From Saccharicrinis sp963677345 (lineage in GTDB: Bacteria; Bacteroidota; Bacteroidia; Bacteroidales; Marinilabiliaceae), in contig CAXXLC010000021.1 in assembly GCA_963677345.2 (NCBI GenBank), positions 124,001-188,000 of the forward strand: DNA of 64,000 nucleotides, in the 5' to 3' direction. Positions 27,715 through 37,673 of the stretch are shown here, in pieces. Made by a program: the position numbers and the translations under genes. A model generated the notes under the pieces. The model saw only the letters and a list, made by a program, of their open reading frames with translations, was not told the DNA's origin and did not search any database. Each line of letters opens with the position of its first letter. Position 1 is the first letter of the stretch.

Positions 27715-30700
27715 ATGAAATATTTGAGAACATACTCTATAATTCTTTTTGTTTGCATCATAACCACTGTAAAAACAAATGCGCAAGTTGTTTCTACCCT
27801 TAACCATTATTTAGTTGAAGACGGACTACCCCACAATATAATTAATGATATTATACAAGATAAAAAGGGTTTTATGTGGATAAGCACATTTAATGGCTTA
27901 TGTAAATATGATGGTTATACATTTCATCAGTATCTACCTAAATTATCTGACTCAATAACTTTAAAAACCAACAGGGTAGGAAAAATAACTGAAGATAGCC
28001 AGGGACGAATATGGATGGAATCAAAAGCCTTTGGCCCTATAATTAATTGCTTTGATCCGGAAACAGAAAAGTTTTGGGACAAAAAATCGGATAAGGAAAA
28101 GCATTTAGAAAACTTCAATGTATCTCATCTCGTGCCAACAAAATCAGATATGGTCTGGCTTCTTTCTGACTCAACAGGATGCATTTGCGTTTCTGGAAAA
28201 GATTATTTGGTTAATTATTTCAATTCATCTCAACATAATTTTAAAGCTCAAGGAGTATTTAATGTACTTGAAGATTTGCAGAAAAATACCTGGTTATTAA
28301 CAAACAACGGGATAACAATGTTTGCGGGGAATAATTTTAAAAACCCCTCCTTTTTTTTTGACAATGAGACTCAAAAAAACAATTCTTTTTACGAATACCT
28401 GGAGTTTGATGATGAAATATGGTTTGGTGGTATTTCAGGAATCATTGCCAAATACACTAAATCAAATAAATCGTTTAGCATACAAAAACTGCCTATCGAT
28501 GGCAATATTATCAAACTAATCCCCTTAAATAACTTTACTGTTTTAGCGGCAACAAACAACAAAGGATTTTGCACGATACATCGTTATTCTAGAAATACCA
28601 AAGTTTATAATTCAACATCGTGCCCTGATCTTAATGTAAAGCAATTACACCCTTTAACAATTACCAATGACCACCAGTTTTGGTATTACAACAGCTCAAT
28701 ACCAGGTATAAATTTATTTAATTTTAATGATGACACTAATACCTTTTTTCCTGTTGTAAAAACGAACAACCCAACTTACACAAAACACACAACACCTTAT
28801 GTTTTAACCAACAGCAAGGGTCAAATTTGGGTACAAGCTCTTGACGGAGGTTTTTCTTTATTTGATCAGGAATCAAATAAACTTATCCCGTTAAAATCTG
28901 AATACAGAGAACCTGAAATGACCTTTTCAAATGCATTCAGAGTTGCACTGTTTGACAAGCAGGATAATTTATGGTTTAACAGTTATGCTGCGGGACTGGG
29001 GAAAATAGTTTTTAGCAAAAATAATTTTGAAACACTTAAAATCAAAAACACTGTAGGCAATAACATCAGAGCAATATATCAACTAAAAAATAAAAGCATT
29101 CTTGTTGCCAATAAAGACAATCAAATATTGGTTTTCGATCAAAATTTACATTTTCAAGGACAACTCTCAACCCAGGGAATACTCTCAAATAATTCTGACT
29201 GGGGAAACCCGGCTTATAACTTCCTTGAAGATTCACAAGGTAATTTATGGATTGCCACCAGAGGAAATGGGATCTACAAATTATCACCTCGTAAAAAACA
29301 ATTTGAGTATTCAGTATCGCATTATAAAAATGAACCTGACAACAATAACAGCTTAAGCAACAACCAGGTATACTCAATATTTGAAGATAGTAACGGGCGT
29401 ATATGGATTGGAACTCTTGATGGTTTAAATCTGACCAGCATGAAAAATGATTCTATTCAATTTACTAACATTCATAATAGATTTAATATTACTGATATAG
29501 GAAAAAGAAGAATTCGTTGTATCAATGAAACTCCAGAAGGACTGCTGTGTGCAGGTTCAATGAACGGACTACTTGTTTTTAAAGCCGACTCTATAAACAA
29601 TAAAAATATAGTTTGGAAAACGTACAATAAACAAATACCTATCAATAAAGGATTAGGAAGTAATGATATTATTGATATATGTATAACAAAAAACAAAAAC
29701 GTATATTTAGCTACAGCATATGGTGGTATTTCACGTATTGATTCCTTAGATAACAACGGATATCCATTAATTTTCAAGACATATACAAAGAAAAACGGAC
29801 TACCTTCAAATAACATTCTTTCTATAATTGAAGATTTAAACGGCAAATTATGGATTACCATGGATTTTCAAATAAGCAGGTTTAATCCTGACAACGAATA
29901 TTTTGAAACATTCCCTGAAATAAAAACTCATATTCATGGAAAAAACTTTGCAGAAGCTACCAGGTGCTGTTTAAGTTCTGGCGAACTATTATTTGGTTAT
30001 AGTAAGGGAATAATTCACTTTTATCCTGATCAAATTAAAACCAACAATTATTCGCCATATCTTTCATTATTGAATATCAAAAAGTTTAATAAAAAAGGAA
30101 CATCCCAAAATCAAATCACAAATTTACAAAATATCGACAAGGGTGAAACTGTTGTTTTTTCACATCAGGAAAACTTTTTTCACATTGAATATACCGCATT
30201 AGATTATGAAAATCCTTTAAATATAAAATACGCCTATAAATTAGAAGGATTTGATAACTATTGGAATTATGTAGGTAAACAACGAACAGCTATATACACT
30301 AATGTTCCTAAAGGAAACTACCTATTTAAAGTTAAATCTACCAATAGTCAGGGAATATGGTCTGACAACCAAAGAGAATTACCCATTACTGTGTTGCCAT
30401 CATTTTGGGAAACACCCTGGGCTTATACTCTTTACACCTTTATCATCATCATAATTCTGCTAACTGCAAATTACACATTAATGACCATTTATAAACTTAG
30501 ATCAAACATTAATGTAGAAAGAAAGATGTCGCACTTAAGACAAAAATTCTTTACTGACATCTCTCACGAAATAAGAACTCCCTTAACAATGATTACGGGC
30601 CCTATTGATTACCTTATAAATGACAATCGCACGCCCGAAACCGTAAAAAAACAATTGAGTTATGTAGCACAAAGCTCTTCACGTATGCTTCGACTTGTTA

Positions 30701-32082
30701 ACCAGATTCTGGATTTCAGAAAAGTTCAGGAACTAAAATTAAAAGTCTCTGAAATAGAAATAGGAAACTTTGTTAAAGATATTTGTAACGATTTTATAGA
30801 AATAGCAAACGAACAGGATATATCTTTTGCTTTTGAAAACCACGCTGAAGGAATAAAGGTGTGGGTTGACCATAAAAGCCTTGAAAAAATAGTAATGAAC
30901 CTCCTTTCAAACGCTTTTAAATATACACCTCCGGGTAAATCAATAACAGTCAGCCTTTTTTCCGACGAAAAAAACGTAACTTTAAATGTTAGCGATCAAG
31001 GTATTGGAATATCTAAAGAGGTTATAAACAAATTATTTACACGCTTTACTTCCTTTAGCGATGATGAAAATAAACCAAGTACAGGAATTGGACTATCTAT
31101 TGTAAAAGAAGAGGCTGATAAACATAAAGCCAAAATCACGATTCAAAGTGAACCAGGCAAAGGAAGTATTTTCTCAATACAATTTAAAACAGGCAAAAAT
31201 CACTTTCCCGACGATATTGAATTTCTCAATATAATACCCTTTAAAGATGTTTCCCCTGATGAGTCTAAAGAACAATTTAACACAACCATAAAGTTTAACA
31301 ACAATGATGAAGTAAAAGTATTAATAGTTGAAGATGATCAGGAACTAAGATCATTCATTAAGAACATACTGGATCAACATTATCAGATTTTAACAGCTGA
31401 AGATGGTGAAGTCGGATTTAACATTGCCATTGAAGAAAGTCCTGATTTTATTATTAGCGATATTATGATGCCGAAAATAAATGGTATAGACCTACTTAAA
31501 AAACTTAGAGATGACCTAAGAACCAGCCATATACCCATAATACTTCTCACAGCAAAAACAAATATCGAAAGTAAACTTGAGGGCTTAACTTATGGTGCCG
31601 ATGACTATATTACGAAACCATTTAGTGTAACCTATTTTAAAGCTCGGATTGAGAATCTGCTGAGTCAGCGAAAAAGACTTCATGAAATATTTAATAAAAG
31701 TAACGAACCTGTTTACAAAGATTTTAAACCTAAACCATTCCTGATTACAGATCAAGACGAAGAGATCATGGCAAAAGTAATTCGTGTTATTGAAGAAAAC
31801 ATTGACAACAATGAGTTTTCTATTGAAGATCTTGCCTCTAAAATAGGATTAAACAGAACAACATTGTTCTATAAAATAAAAAGTTTAACCGGATTGTCAC
31901 CTGTTGAATTTGTTAGAGATACAAGATTAAAAAGAGCAGCCCAATTAATCAAAGATAGTCAATTACTGATAAAAGAAATTGCCTATATGACCGGTTTTCA
32001 GGATTTAAAATATTTTGGTAAATGTTTTAAAAACAAATACGAAATGACACCTATCGAATACAGGAAAAGTAACTTGAAATAA
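27715..32082 (+). CDS. Hybrid two-component system regulator (HTCS) of the pectin locus
   Basis: One polypeptide carries sensor, kinase, receiver and DNA-binding parts. I start at the second Met (27715) because it gives a proper signal peptide ending TNAQ; a start at 27673 would put 14 hydrophilic residues before it. The periplasmic sensor (to about 770) is made of Reg_prop propeller repeats (such as IIQDKKGFMWISTFNGLCKYDG), then a Y_Y_Y domain (about 800-880) and one membrane helix (about 905-930). The kinase follows with His951 in DISHEIRTPL, and N box MNLLSNAFKYTPPG. A receiver has Asp1249 in ISDIMMPKING. An AraC-type helix-turn-helix closes it (about 1360-1455). It is divergent from the SusCD operon and probably activates it on sensing an oligogalacturonide or side-chain sugar. 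It converges with ydcF downstream. Confidence 0.96.
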   Translation: MKYLRTYSIILFVCIITTVKTNAQVVSTLNHYLVEDGLPHNIINDIIQDKKGFMWISTFNGLCKYDGYTFHQYLPKLSDSITLKTNRVGKITEDSQGRIWMESKAFGPIINCFDPETEKFWDKKSDKEKHLENFNVSHLVPTKSDMVWLLSDSTGCICVSGKDYLVNYFNSSQHNFKAQGVFNVLEDLQKNTWLLTNNGITMFAGNNFKNPSFFFDNETQKNNSFYEYLEFDDEIWFGGISGIIAKYTKSNKSFSIQKLPIDGNIIKLIPLNNFTVLAATNNKGFCTIHRYSRNTKVYNSTSCPDLNVKQLHPLTITNDHQFWYYNSSIPGINLFNFNDDTNTFFPVVKTNNPTYTKHTTPYVLTNSKGQIWVQALDGGFSLFDQESNKLIPLKSEYREPEMTFSNAFRVALFDKQDNLWFNSYAAGLGKIVFSKNNFETLKIKNTVGNNIRAIYQLKNKSILVANKDNQILVFDQNLHFQGQLSTQGILSNNSDWGNPAYNFLEDSQGNLWIATRGNGIYKLSPRKKQFEYSVSHYKNEPDNNNSLSNNQVYSIFEDSNGRIWIGTLDGLNLTSMKNDSIQFTNIHNRFNITDIGKRRIRCINETPEGLLCAGSMNGLLVFKADSINNKNIVWKTYNKQIPINKGLGSNDIIDICITKNKNVYLATAYGGISRIDSLDNNGYPLIFKTYTKKNGLPSNNILSIIEDLNGKLWITMDFQISRFNPDNEYFETFPEIKTHIHGKNFAEATRCCLSSGELLFGYSKGIIHFYPDQIKTNNYSPYLSLLNIKKFNKKGTSQNQITNLQNIDKGETVVFSHQENFFHIEYTALDYENPLNIKYAYKLEGFDNYWNYVGKQRTAIYTNVPKGNYLFKVKSTNSQGIWSDNQRELPITVLPSFWETPWAYTLYTFIIIIILLTANYTLMTIYKLRSNINVERKMSHLRQKFFTDISHEIRTPLTMITGPIDYLINDNRTPETVKKQLSYVAQSSSRMLRLVNQILDFRKVQELKLKVSEIEIGNFVKDICNDFIEIANEQDISFAFENHAEGIKVWVDHKSLEKIVMNLLSNAFKYTPPGKSITVSLFSDEKNVTLNVSDQGIGISKEVINKLFTRFTSFSDDENKPSTGIGLSIVKEEADKHKAKITIQSEPGKGSIFSIQFKTGKNHFPDDIEFLNIIPFKDVSPDESKEQFNTTIKFNNNDEVKVLIVEDDQELRSFIKNILDQHYQILTAEDGEVGFNIAIEESPDFIISDIMMPKINGIDLLKKLRDDLRTSHIPIILLTAKTNIESKLEGLTYGADDYITKPFSVTYFKARIENLLSQRKRLHEIFNKSNEPVYKDFKPKPFLITDQDEEIMAKVIRVIEENIDNNEFSIEDLASKIGLNRTTLFYKIKSLTGLSPVEFVRDTRLKRAAQLIKDSQLLIKEIAYMTGFQDLKYFGKCFKNKYEMTPIEYRKSNLK

Positions 32083-32113
32083 TAAGTTCTACGCAATAAA
32101 CAGCAATTTAACA

Positions 32114-32878
32114 CTAAACATACCCAACCAAACTATATACTCCATATCCTACCCATTCTTTAATAATCGTTTTCCATTTCTCGATAATAGCTGTAGATGG
32201 ATGAAAAATTCCTGCATAATCTGAAGTACCGAATTCTTGTATAAAATCAGTTGAAAAAGGTGTAACTACAATTCCTTGTTTTTTAAAGCAATCAATAGAC
32301 CGTTTAATATGATAACCGGAAGTAATCAATAAAAACCGCCCTTCATAAATACCTGCAGACTTAAGCAACTTAGAAGTTTCAACTGCATTCTGATGCGTAT
32401 TAAGTGAATTCCATTCTACTAAAGTATTTTCTTCCGGAATATGAATCGTTTCTAAATATTTCTTTACTACCTGACCTTCTTTAATCTCACCCTTTGATCC
32501 CCCGGAAAATATTAAACGATCTGCTTTTCCCATTTTATATAATTCAATAGCTTTAAATAAACGATCTGAACTACTATTATCGAATTTAATTTCACTATTT
32601 TGTTGATTATATCCAGCTACTCCTCCACCAAGCACAATTATGCCATCGTAATGCTGTACCAAACTAAGATTTTGACCATGTCCTTCCCACCAACTACTTA
32701 CATAATAAAAAATAAAAGGATTTGTAAAGACAAATAATAAACCAATAGCAAATGTCAGGATAAACTTTCTGCATTTATGCTTTCTTAACAGAAAGTATGC
32801 TATAAAAAGTAACCCTACCCACATTAAAGGAGATATAGCAAAGGAGAGCAATTTTGAAACAGTAAAAAACATAATCAC
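32114..32878 (-). CDS. YdcF/SanA-family (DUF218) membrane protein
   Basis: A 254-residue protein with two N-terminal hydrophobic segments (about residues 12-28 and 35-58) and a DUF218 domain on the outer side. The domain starts with YDGIIVLGGGVAGY (about 80), then SSDRLFKAIELY, ADRLIFSGGSKGE, SLNTHQNAVETSKLL and FLLITSGYHIKRS, all typical of the family. DUF218 proteins are linked to cell-envelope integrity (SanA, ElyC), possibly in polyprenyl-phosphate handling, but the reaction is unknown. It is minus strand, converging with the HTCS gene (31 bases apart), and does not look like part of the pectin locus. Confidence 0.88.
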   Translation of the reverse strand: MIMFFTVSKLLSFAISPLMWVGLLFIAYFLLRKHKCRKFILTFAIGLLFVFTNPFIFYYVSSWWEGHGQNLSLVQHYDGIIVLGGGVAGYNQQNSEIKFDNSSSDRLFKAIELYKMGKADRLIFSGGSKGEIKEGQVVKKYLETIHIPEENTLVEWNSLNTHQNAVETSKLLKSAGIYEGRFLLITSGYHIKRSIDCFKKQGIVVTPFSTDFIQEFGTSDYAGIFHPSTAIIEKWKTIIKEWVGYGVYSLVGYV

Positions 32879-33450
32879 TATTTTTAATATGATTTATGCT
32901 TACAAATGACTAACCACAAATCGCCTCATTAACATACTCACCTGGTATTCTGTAAAATAAACATATCTTATATTAAAAACAAGTACTTAAAAAGAGTCTA
33001 CACTCTGTTGCATAGTTCCACACTATGTGGAAATATGCCTCACATTTTAACAATACTTTTATCTATTCAAAAAAAAATATTTAATCCTTACTAAAAAGAC
33101 ATTTCACTTTTTTACAGCCTGTTAAATTCATGAATTATCGACATAATAATTAACCTTCCTGGGTATTTTATACATATATCCACCTATTTGTAATTAAAAC
33201 TCCCCCTGTTTTATTTTATTGTTAACAATATTTGTGGTGATAAAGAGAGGTTGAAAATTAAATTTACAATACCCTTTCTATAGACTGTTAGATTAAAGAC
33301 AAAAGACGAAAGTCTGATTTATATGGAGCTTATTGCCTGTATTTTATACACCTGACAACAAAATACACATACATCTAACAATCAATACATTACTAAAGAA
33401 CAACAAACTATTGACTTAAGACAGCGATTAAAAAGAAAAATTTAAAAATT
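32879..33450. other. Intergenic region before the GPH transporter
   Basis: About 570 bases lie between the divergent ydcF and GPH transporter genes, with no open frame worth reporting. It must hold both promoters. A palindrome-like TTCCACACTATGTGGAA is seen at 33017-33033 (TTCCACA/TGTGGAA), which could be an operator. No clear TAnnTTTG with a TTG at the right distance was found for the transporter. Confidence 0.45.
33017..33033. promoter_or_regulatory. Palindrome TTCCACA-N3-TGTGGAA, possible operator
   Basis: A perfect 7-bp inverted repeat with a 3-base centre lies in the divergent region between ydcF and the GPH transporter, about 140 bases from the first and 420 from the second. Its symmetry fits a dimeric regulator, but no regulator is known and it could be chance. 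Confidence 0.35.
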
Positions 33451-34812
33451 ATGAAACCACAAAAGTTAAGCGTACTTGAAAAAATTGGGTACGGATCAGG
33501 AGATGCGGCAGTAAATGTTGTAATCTCTTCTATGTTTTTAATCATTACCTATTTTTACACGGACGTATTTGGTATTAAACCTACCGACGTTGCTCTCATG
33601 TTTTTATTAGTTAGATTAATAGATGCCATAAGTGATCCATTAATGGGTATTATTACAGATAAATATAAATCTAAAAAGTACGGTCGTTTCCGCCCTTATT
33701 TCTTATACTTGTCTGTTCCTTTTGGAATTTCAGTATTCTTAACATTCACAACACCGGGATTTGATTATACCGGAAAACTTATTTATGCATATGCCACCTA
33801 CATTTTGGTAACTTTAATGTTCACCTCTGTTACCATTCCTTATATATCCCTAATCGGGGTAATAACTAACGACCCTAAAGAGCGTTTATCAGCAAGTGGT
33901 TACCGTCTTTTCTTTGCCAAGGTAGCCGCTTTTGGTGTTTCTATATTGGTTCCGATCATGGCTAAGTCATTTGGCGCAGGGAATATTGCCAGGGGATATC
34001 AACTGGCCATGGGAGTTATGGCTCTTGGAGGCACTCTTCTTTTCTTATTTTGCTTTGTTACAACAAAAGAACGTATCGAACATATTGTAGAAAAAACACC
34101 TTACCTGCAACAGCTCAAATACTTGTTTAAAAACGGACAATGGATGTTACTGTTAGGATCATGTTTATCTGGTACTACAGGTTATGTTATCCGTGCATCA
34201 GTAGCCATTTATTATGCAAAATATTATCTTGGAGGAGATGAAGTTGTTCAATCAACTTTTATGGGAACCGGTGTTGCTGCAGCTATTTTAGCTATGCCGG
34301 CTTCTACTCTAATTACCAAGCGTTTTTGTAAGGTAAAATTATTTTGGATGTCGCAATATGGGGTAGGGATACTTAGTGTACTTATGTTTTTCTTAATAAA
34401 ACCTCAACCAGAAAGCATGATGTTTGCTTACATCATGTACTTTATACTTTCATTTGTAGTTGATATTCATGCTCCTATATTCTGGACTGCCATTGCTGAG
34501 GCTGTAGACCACGGGCAGGCGGAAACAGGTGTACGGGTATCCGGATTGGCATTTGGAGGAATTTCATTTGCACAAAAAGCAGGTATGGGAATTGCCGGAG
34601 CTGTAGTAGGTTTATTACTTTCAGGCTTTGGTTATGTGGCACCAACTGAAGAAATTCTTAATCCGGTTCAATCAGAAACTGCTCTTTTAGGACTTTCTCT
34701 AATGCTAACACTTATTCCGGGAATATTCCACGTGATCAATGGAATGTTGATTATGAGATATAAGATTACAGATAAATATTACGAAACCATAAAAGCTAAA
34801 ATTCATATTTAA
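33451..34812 (+). CDS. GPH-family (MelB/XynP-like) sugar:cation symporter
   Basis: A 453-residue inner-membrane transporter with 12 hydrophobic segments. The start (EKIGYGSGDAAVNVV), the RLIDAISDPLMGIITDKYKSKKYGRFRPY loop between helices 2 and 3, and the WTAIAEAVDHGQAETGVRVSG loop are the signature of the glycoside-pentoside-hexuronide family. It would import an oligosaccharide, uronide or pentoside with Na+ or H+. The next gene, a cytoplasmic GH43, starts 1 base after its stop codon, so its cargo is probably an arabino- or xylo-oligosaccharide freed from pectin by the adjacent locus. The promoter is not clear. Confidence 0.93.
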   Translation: MKPQKLSVLEKIGYGSGDAAVNVVISSMFLIITYFYTDVFGIKPTDVALMFLLVRLIDAISDPLMGIITDKYKSKKYGRFRPYFLYLSVPFGISVFLTFTTPGFDYTGKLIYAYATYILVTLMFTSVTIPYISLIGVITNDPKERLSASGYRLFFAKVAAFGVSILVPIMAKSFGAGNIARGYQLAMGVMALGGTLLFLFCFVTTKERIEHIVEKTPYLQQLKYLFKNGQWMLLLGSCLSGTTGYVIRASVAIYYAKYYLGGDEVVQSTFMGTGVAAAILAMPASTLITKRFCKVKLFWMSQYGVGILSVLMFFLIKPQPESMMFAYIMYFILSFVVDIHAPIFWTAIAEAVDHGQAETGVRVSGLAFGGISFAQKAGMGIAGAVVGLLLSGFGYVAPTEEILNPVQSETALLGLSLMLTLIPGIFHVINGMLIMRYKITDKYYETIKAKIHI

Positions 34813-34813
34813 G

Positions 34814-35812
34814 ATGGCTACAGAAAAAAACGCTCCTATAGTAGAGCAACGTGCTGATCCATTTGTTTATAAACACTCTGACGGATATTATTATTTTACC
34901 GGTTCAGTACCTACCTATGATCGTATAGAATTACGTAGATCTAAAACAATTGACGGATTAAAGAATGCTGAAACATTTGATATTTGGTTTAAGCATGAGT
35001 CAGGTTCGATGAGCAGGCACATATGGGCTCCTGAAATTCATTATCTGGATGCGAAATGGTATGTGTATTTTGCAGCCAGCGAAGAAGAGGATATCTGGAA
35101 ACTACGTCCTTATGTTTTGGAATGCAAAGGTCAGGATCCGTTAAATGACGAATGGATTGAGTTGGGACAAATGCAAGCGGCTGATGGAGATGAGAAATCA
35201 TTTATTGATTTCTCTTTAGATGCCACCATATTTGAAAATAATGGCAAAAGATATTTTTGCTGGGCAGAAAAGACAGGCGGACAATTTGCTGCTTCAAATT
35301 TATATTTGGCTGAAATGGAATCGCCAATCAAGCTTAAGACTGTACAGTTTATGCTTACAACACCCGATTACGACTGGGAAAGAGTTGATTTTTGGGTCAA
35401 TGAAGGTCCTGCTGTAATCAAAAACAATGGTAAAATTTTCATTACGTTCTCTGCCAGTGCAACAGGTGCTTGTTATTGTATGGGTATGATGGAAGCCGAA
35501 GAAAATTCAGATTTATTAGATCGAAACTCATGGAAGAAATCAAGATATCCGGTTCTTGAAACAAATTATGAAAAGAAAATTTATGGTCCGGGACACAACT
35601 GTTTTACTATAGCAGAAGATGACAAAACACCATTATGCATTTACCATGCCAGGGATTACGAAAATGCAGTTGGTGATCCTTCTGTTGTTCCGGCATCTGA
35701 CACAAGGGCTCTTGAAGAAATTATTAAAGACCCTCTTTACGACCCAAACAGACATGCCAGAGTGTTGAAAATAAAATTTGATACAGACGGGAGGCCTGTT
35801 TTTGAATTATAA
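34814..35812 (+). CDS. Glycoside hydrolase family 43, cytoplasmic
   Basis: A 332-residue GH43 without signal peptide. The beta-propeller acids are in QRADPFVYKHSDGYYYFTG (general base Asp, about residue 15), FSLDATIFENNGKRYFCW (about 136) and FWVNEGPAVIK (general acid Glu, about 199). IWAPEIHYLDAKWYVYFAA is the other hallmark. The fold seems to be one domain, shorter than the 551-residue family member in the pectin operon. The mix of features suggests an exo-acting alpha-L-arabinofuranosidase-like enzyme acting on imported arabino-oligosaccharides, but specificity is not certain. It is translated directly after the GPH transporter, and a hairpin terminator follows. Confidence 0.9.
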   Translation: MATEKNAPIVEQRADPFVYKHSDGYYYFTGSVPTYDRIELRRSKTIDGLKNAETFDIWFKHESGSMSRHIWAPEIHYLDAKWYVYFAASEEEDIWKLRPYVLECKGQDPLNDEWIELGQMQAADGDEKSFIDFSLDATIFENNGKRYFCWAEKTGGQFAASNLYLAEMESPIKLKTVQFMLTTPDYDWERVDFWVNEGPAVIKNNGKIFITFSASATGACYCMGMMEAEENSDLLDRNSWKKSRYPVLETNYEKKIYGPGHNCFTIAEDDKTPLCIYHARDYENAVGDPSVVPASDTRALEEIIKDPLYDPNRHARVLKIKFDTDGRPVFEL

Positions 35813-35871
35813 AATACACAATAAAGCTTAACGAATTGTTTTCAATAAATTTAGATTTAAAAGGTAGATTA

Positions 35872-35904
35872 AAAGGGTGTTTCAAAAACGGAGACACCCT
35901 TTCT
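35872..35904 (+). terminator. Terminator after the GPH transporter-GH43 operon
   Basis: Perfect 9-bp arms AAAGGGTGT and ACACCCTTT flank a 13-base loop, and the arm ends in TTTCT. It lies 60 bases after the GH43 stop codon. Confidence 0.75.
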
Positions 35905-36280
35905 ATAAAAAATATTTTTGTTGGTAGCAGGTTAAAAAAAGAGGAGGAAACCAAAACGCCTATGATTCCTCCTCCCCAGAACTAAAAACAGCTTTCTACC
36001 ATTTATGCTGTAGAGATAATATAAATAATTTAAGTTCTAAACTACAACAAAACCACAAACTATGATTGTTATAATATAACTCGTATTTTCAATTAAACAA
36101 GAAGAAAATTTTCAGGAAAAACCTTATATGTAAATATATATTTTCTGAAAAACGCCCCATTATTTTAATAGTAAAACTACTTAAAAATCAATTTAAAGAT
36201 TAATTGAATCCTGTGAACGGGAAAAAACAGACCGGGAAGTGGGAAAAATAATCTATACAAAGAAATTATATCCGAAACAA
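35905..36280. other. Intergenic region
   Basis: About 375 bases without a supported gene, between the GH43 terminator and the convergent zinc-ribbon gene. AT-rich, no clear repeats or promoters seen. Confidence 0.4.
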
Positions 36281-36463
36281 TTATCTCCTATTATTCATTT
36301 CCTTTGGAGGTTTTATAACAATCCTTCCCCTGCAACTACAGATATAAACTTCACATCCAGTACATACAAAACAATTACTACAATTTCGTTTTAAGTCAGA
36401 AGTAAGTTTTACCTTTTTACATTTAGGACATATTACTTTAGCTATATTTTTATCTTTTTCCAT
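36281..36463 (-). CDS. Small zinc-ribbon-like protein
   Basis: A 60-residue basic protein with eight Cys, six of them in four short motifs: CPKC (about 12-15), CSNC (28-31), CTGC (34-37) and CSC (46-48). Such spacing suggests one or two zinc-binding knuckles. A TATTTTTG (36472-36479 read on the opposite strand) lies 8 bases before the ATG and matches the -7 consensus, though no TTG is seen at the expected place. I know of small proteins like this in Bacteroidota but not of their function. Nucleic acid or protein binding is a guess. It is divergent from the MCP-like gene. Confidence 0.6.
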   Translation of the reverse strand: MEKDKNIAKVICPKCKKVKLTSDLKRNCSNCFVCTGCEVYICSCRGRIVIKPPKEMNNRR

Positions 36464-36587
36464 ATATTAAACAAAAATATAAAATTTGTGTTGTGTAAAG
36501 AATAAAGTAAAATATTTATCACAACACCCTAAATATAAACCCAATGCCTAAAAAAAGAACAGTATATTAAGAAAGCTTTTCAAATAC

Positions 36588-37619
36588 ATGATGTTATTTG
36601 GCATCATGATGGGATTTATCTTCCCGGTTTATGCCCATTTCTTTGTAATTTGGAAAGATGGACTATTCATTTATTTCCTAATAGGAAGTGTGATGGCAGG
36701 AATCATAGTTGGTGTTGTTTCATTCTCCTTTGTAAAAAACATTCTTATTAAAGAATTGCTTAAAGTTTCTGAAATTGCAAAAAACATAAAAGAAAAAAAT
36801 ATATCAGTAAATTTAGAGCTCAATAGTGATGATGCTGTGGGTGAAATTGCGAATGGTTTTTCTGAAATTATCAAACTACTGAATCGTTTCGTGTCGCAAA
36901 CACATAAAATCACCAATAATGTAAAACGATTTAATGGAAACAACAATAATAACTCCAATAATGAAATCGCTCATTTAAATAACTCTATTCAGGAAATTAA
37001 TTTGGTTTCTGAAAATATCACATCATTATCTGACACTATACAAAATGAAATTAACGTTATTCAATCCGCTGTTCTGAAATCAGGAGAAACATTAAAAATA
37101 ATAGATACTAGAGTTGAAGATTTTTCAGGAAAGATGAATTTATTGCAGGTAAAAACAGGAGAAATAAATACGATTATAAACATCATCAAAGACATTGCAG
37201 AAAAAACAAATTTGTTAGCTATAAATGCATCTATAGAGGCTTCAAAAGCCGGGGAGGCTGGAAAAAGCTTTGCAGTTGTTGCTAATGAAGTAAGAATATT
37301 ATCTGGTAACGTAAATAAATCTGTGGAGCAAATTAATAACATTAGTTCATCTATAAATGACAACCTAAGTGATGCAAATAATATAAACCATGAAATAATG
37401 AACCGTTTTAAAGAAAATTTGATTGACAACATCAAATTTTCAGAAATAGTTCAAGAGGTTAAAAATCATACCAACTCAAGTATCAACGAAAATAAAAACC
37501 TGGTAACATCCATAAATACATTAAAAAATATAGTGCTGGAAATGAATCATTCGTTTGATATTTTTTACACATCAATATCTAATTTAAACTCCTTTGTTAA
37601 AGACTACAAACAAACATAA
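36588..37619 (+). CDS. Small methyl-accepting chemotaxis-like protein
   Basis: A 343-residue membrane signal protein. Two hydrophobic segments (about residues 1-20 and 26-48) enclose a very short outer loop, so there is no periplasmic sensing domain. A HAMP-like region follows (about 50-105; ISVNLELNSDDAVGEIANGFSEI), then a long coiled-coil signalling domain whose tip is IAEKTNLLAINASIEASKAGEAGKSFAVVANEVRILS (about 205-240), the CheA/CheW-binding hairpin of MCPs. No flagellar or che genes are nearby. Without a classical sensing domain it may respond to membrane or redox state or signal to another output. The start ATG may be one codon later. It is divergent from the zinc-ribbon gene. Confidence 0.88.
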   Translation: MMLFGIMMGFIFPVYAHFFVIWKDGLFIYFLIGSVMAGIIVGVVSFSFVKNILIKELLKVSEIAKNIKEKNISVNLELNSDDAVGEIANGFSEIIKLLNRFVSQTHKITNNVKRFNGNNNNNSNNEIAHLNNSIQEINLVSENITSLSDTIQNEINVIQSAVLKSGETLKIIDTRVEDFSGKMNLLQVKTGEINTIINIIKDIAEKTNLLAINASIEASKAGEAGKSFAVVANEVRILSGNVNKSVEQINNISSSINDNLSDANNINHEIMNRFKENLIDNIKFSEIVQEVKNHTNSSINENKNLVTSINTLKNIVLEMNHSFDIFYTSISNLNSFVKDYKQT

Positions 37620-37673
37620 AATAAAAACACTATATTCATATCGTCATAAAACAAACATATAATTAATAATTAA

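Noticed and set aside
29472..29861. Minus-strand frame within the HTCS gene
   Set aside because: Antisense to the Reg_prop sensor; hydrophobic run is a by-product of the repeat codons.
36941..36960. AAC/AAT run inside the MCP-like gene as a repeat element
   Set aside because: It encodes a short Asn-rich linker (NGNNNNNSNN) in frame; simple coding low complexity, not a mobile repeat.
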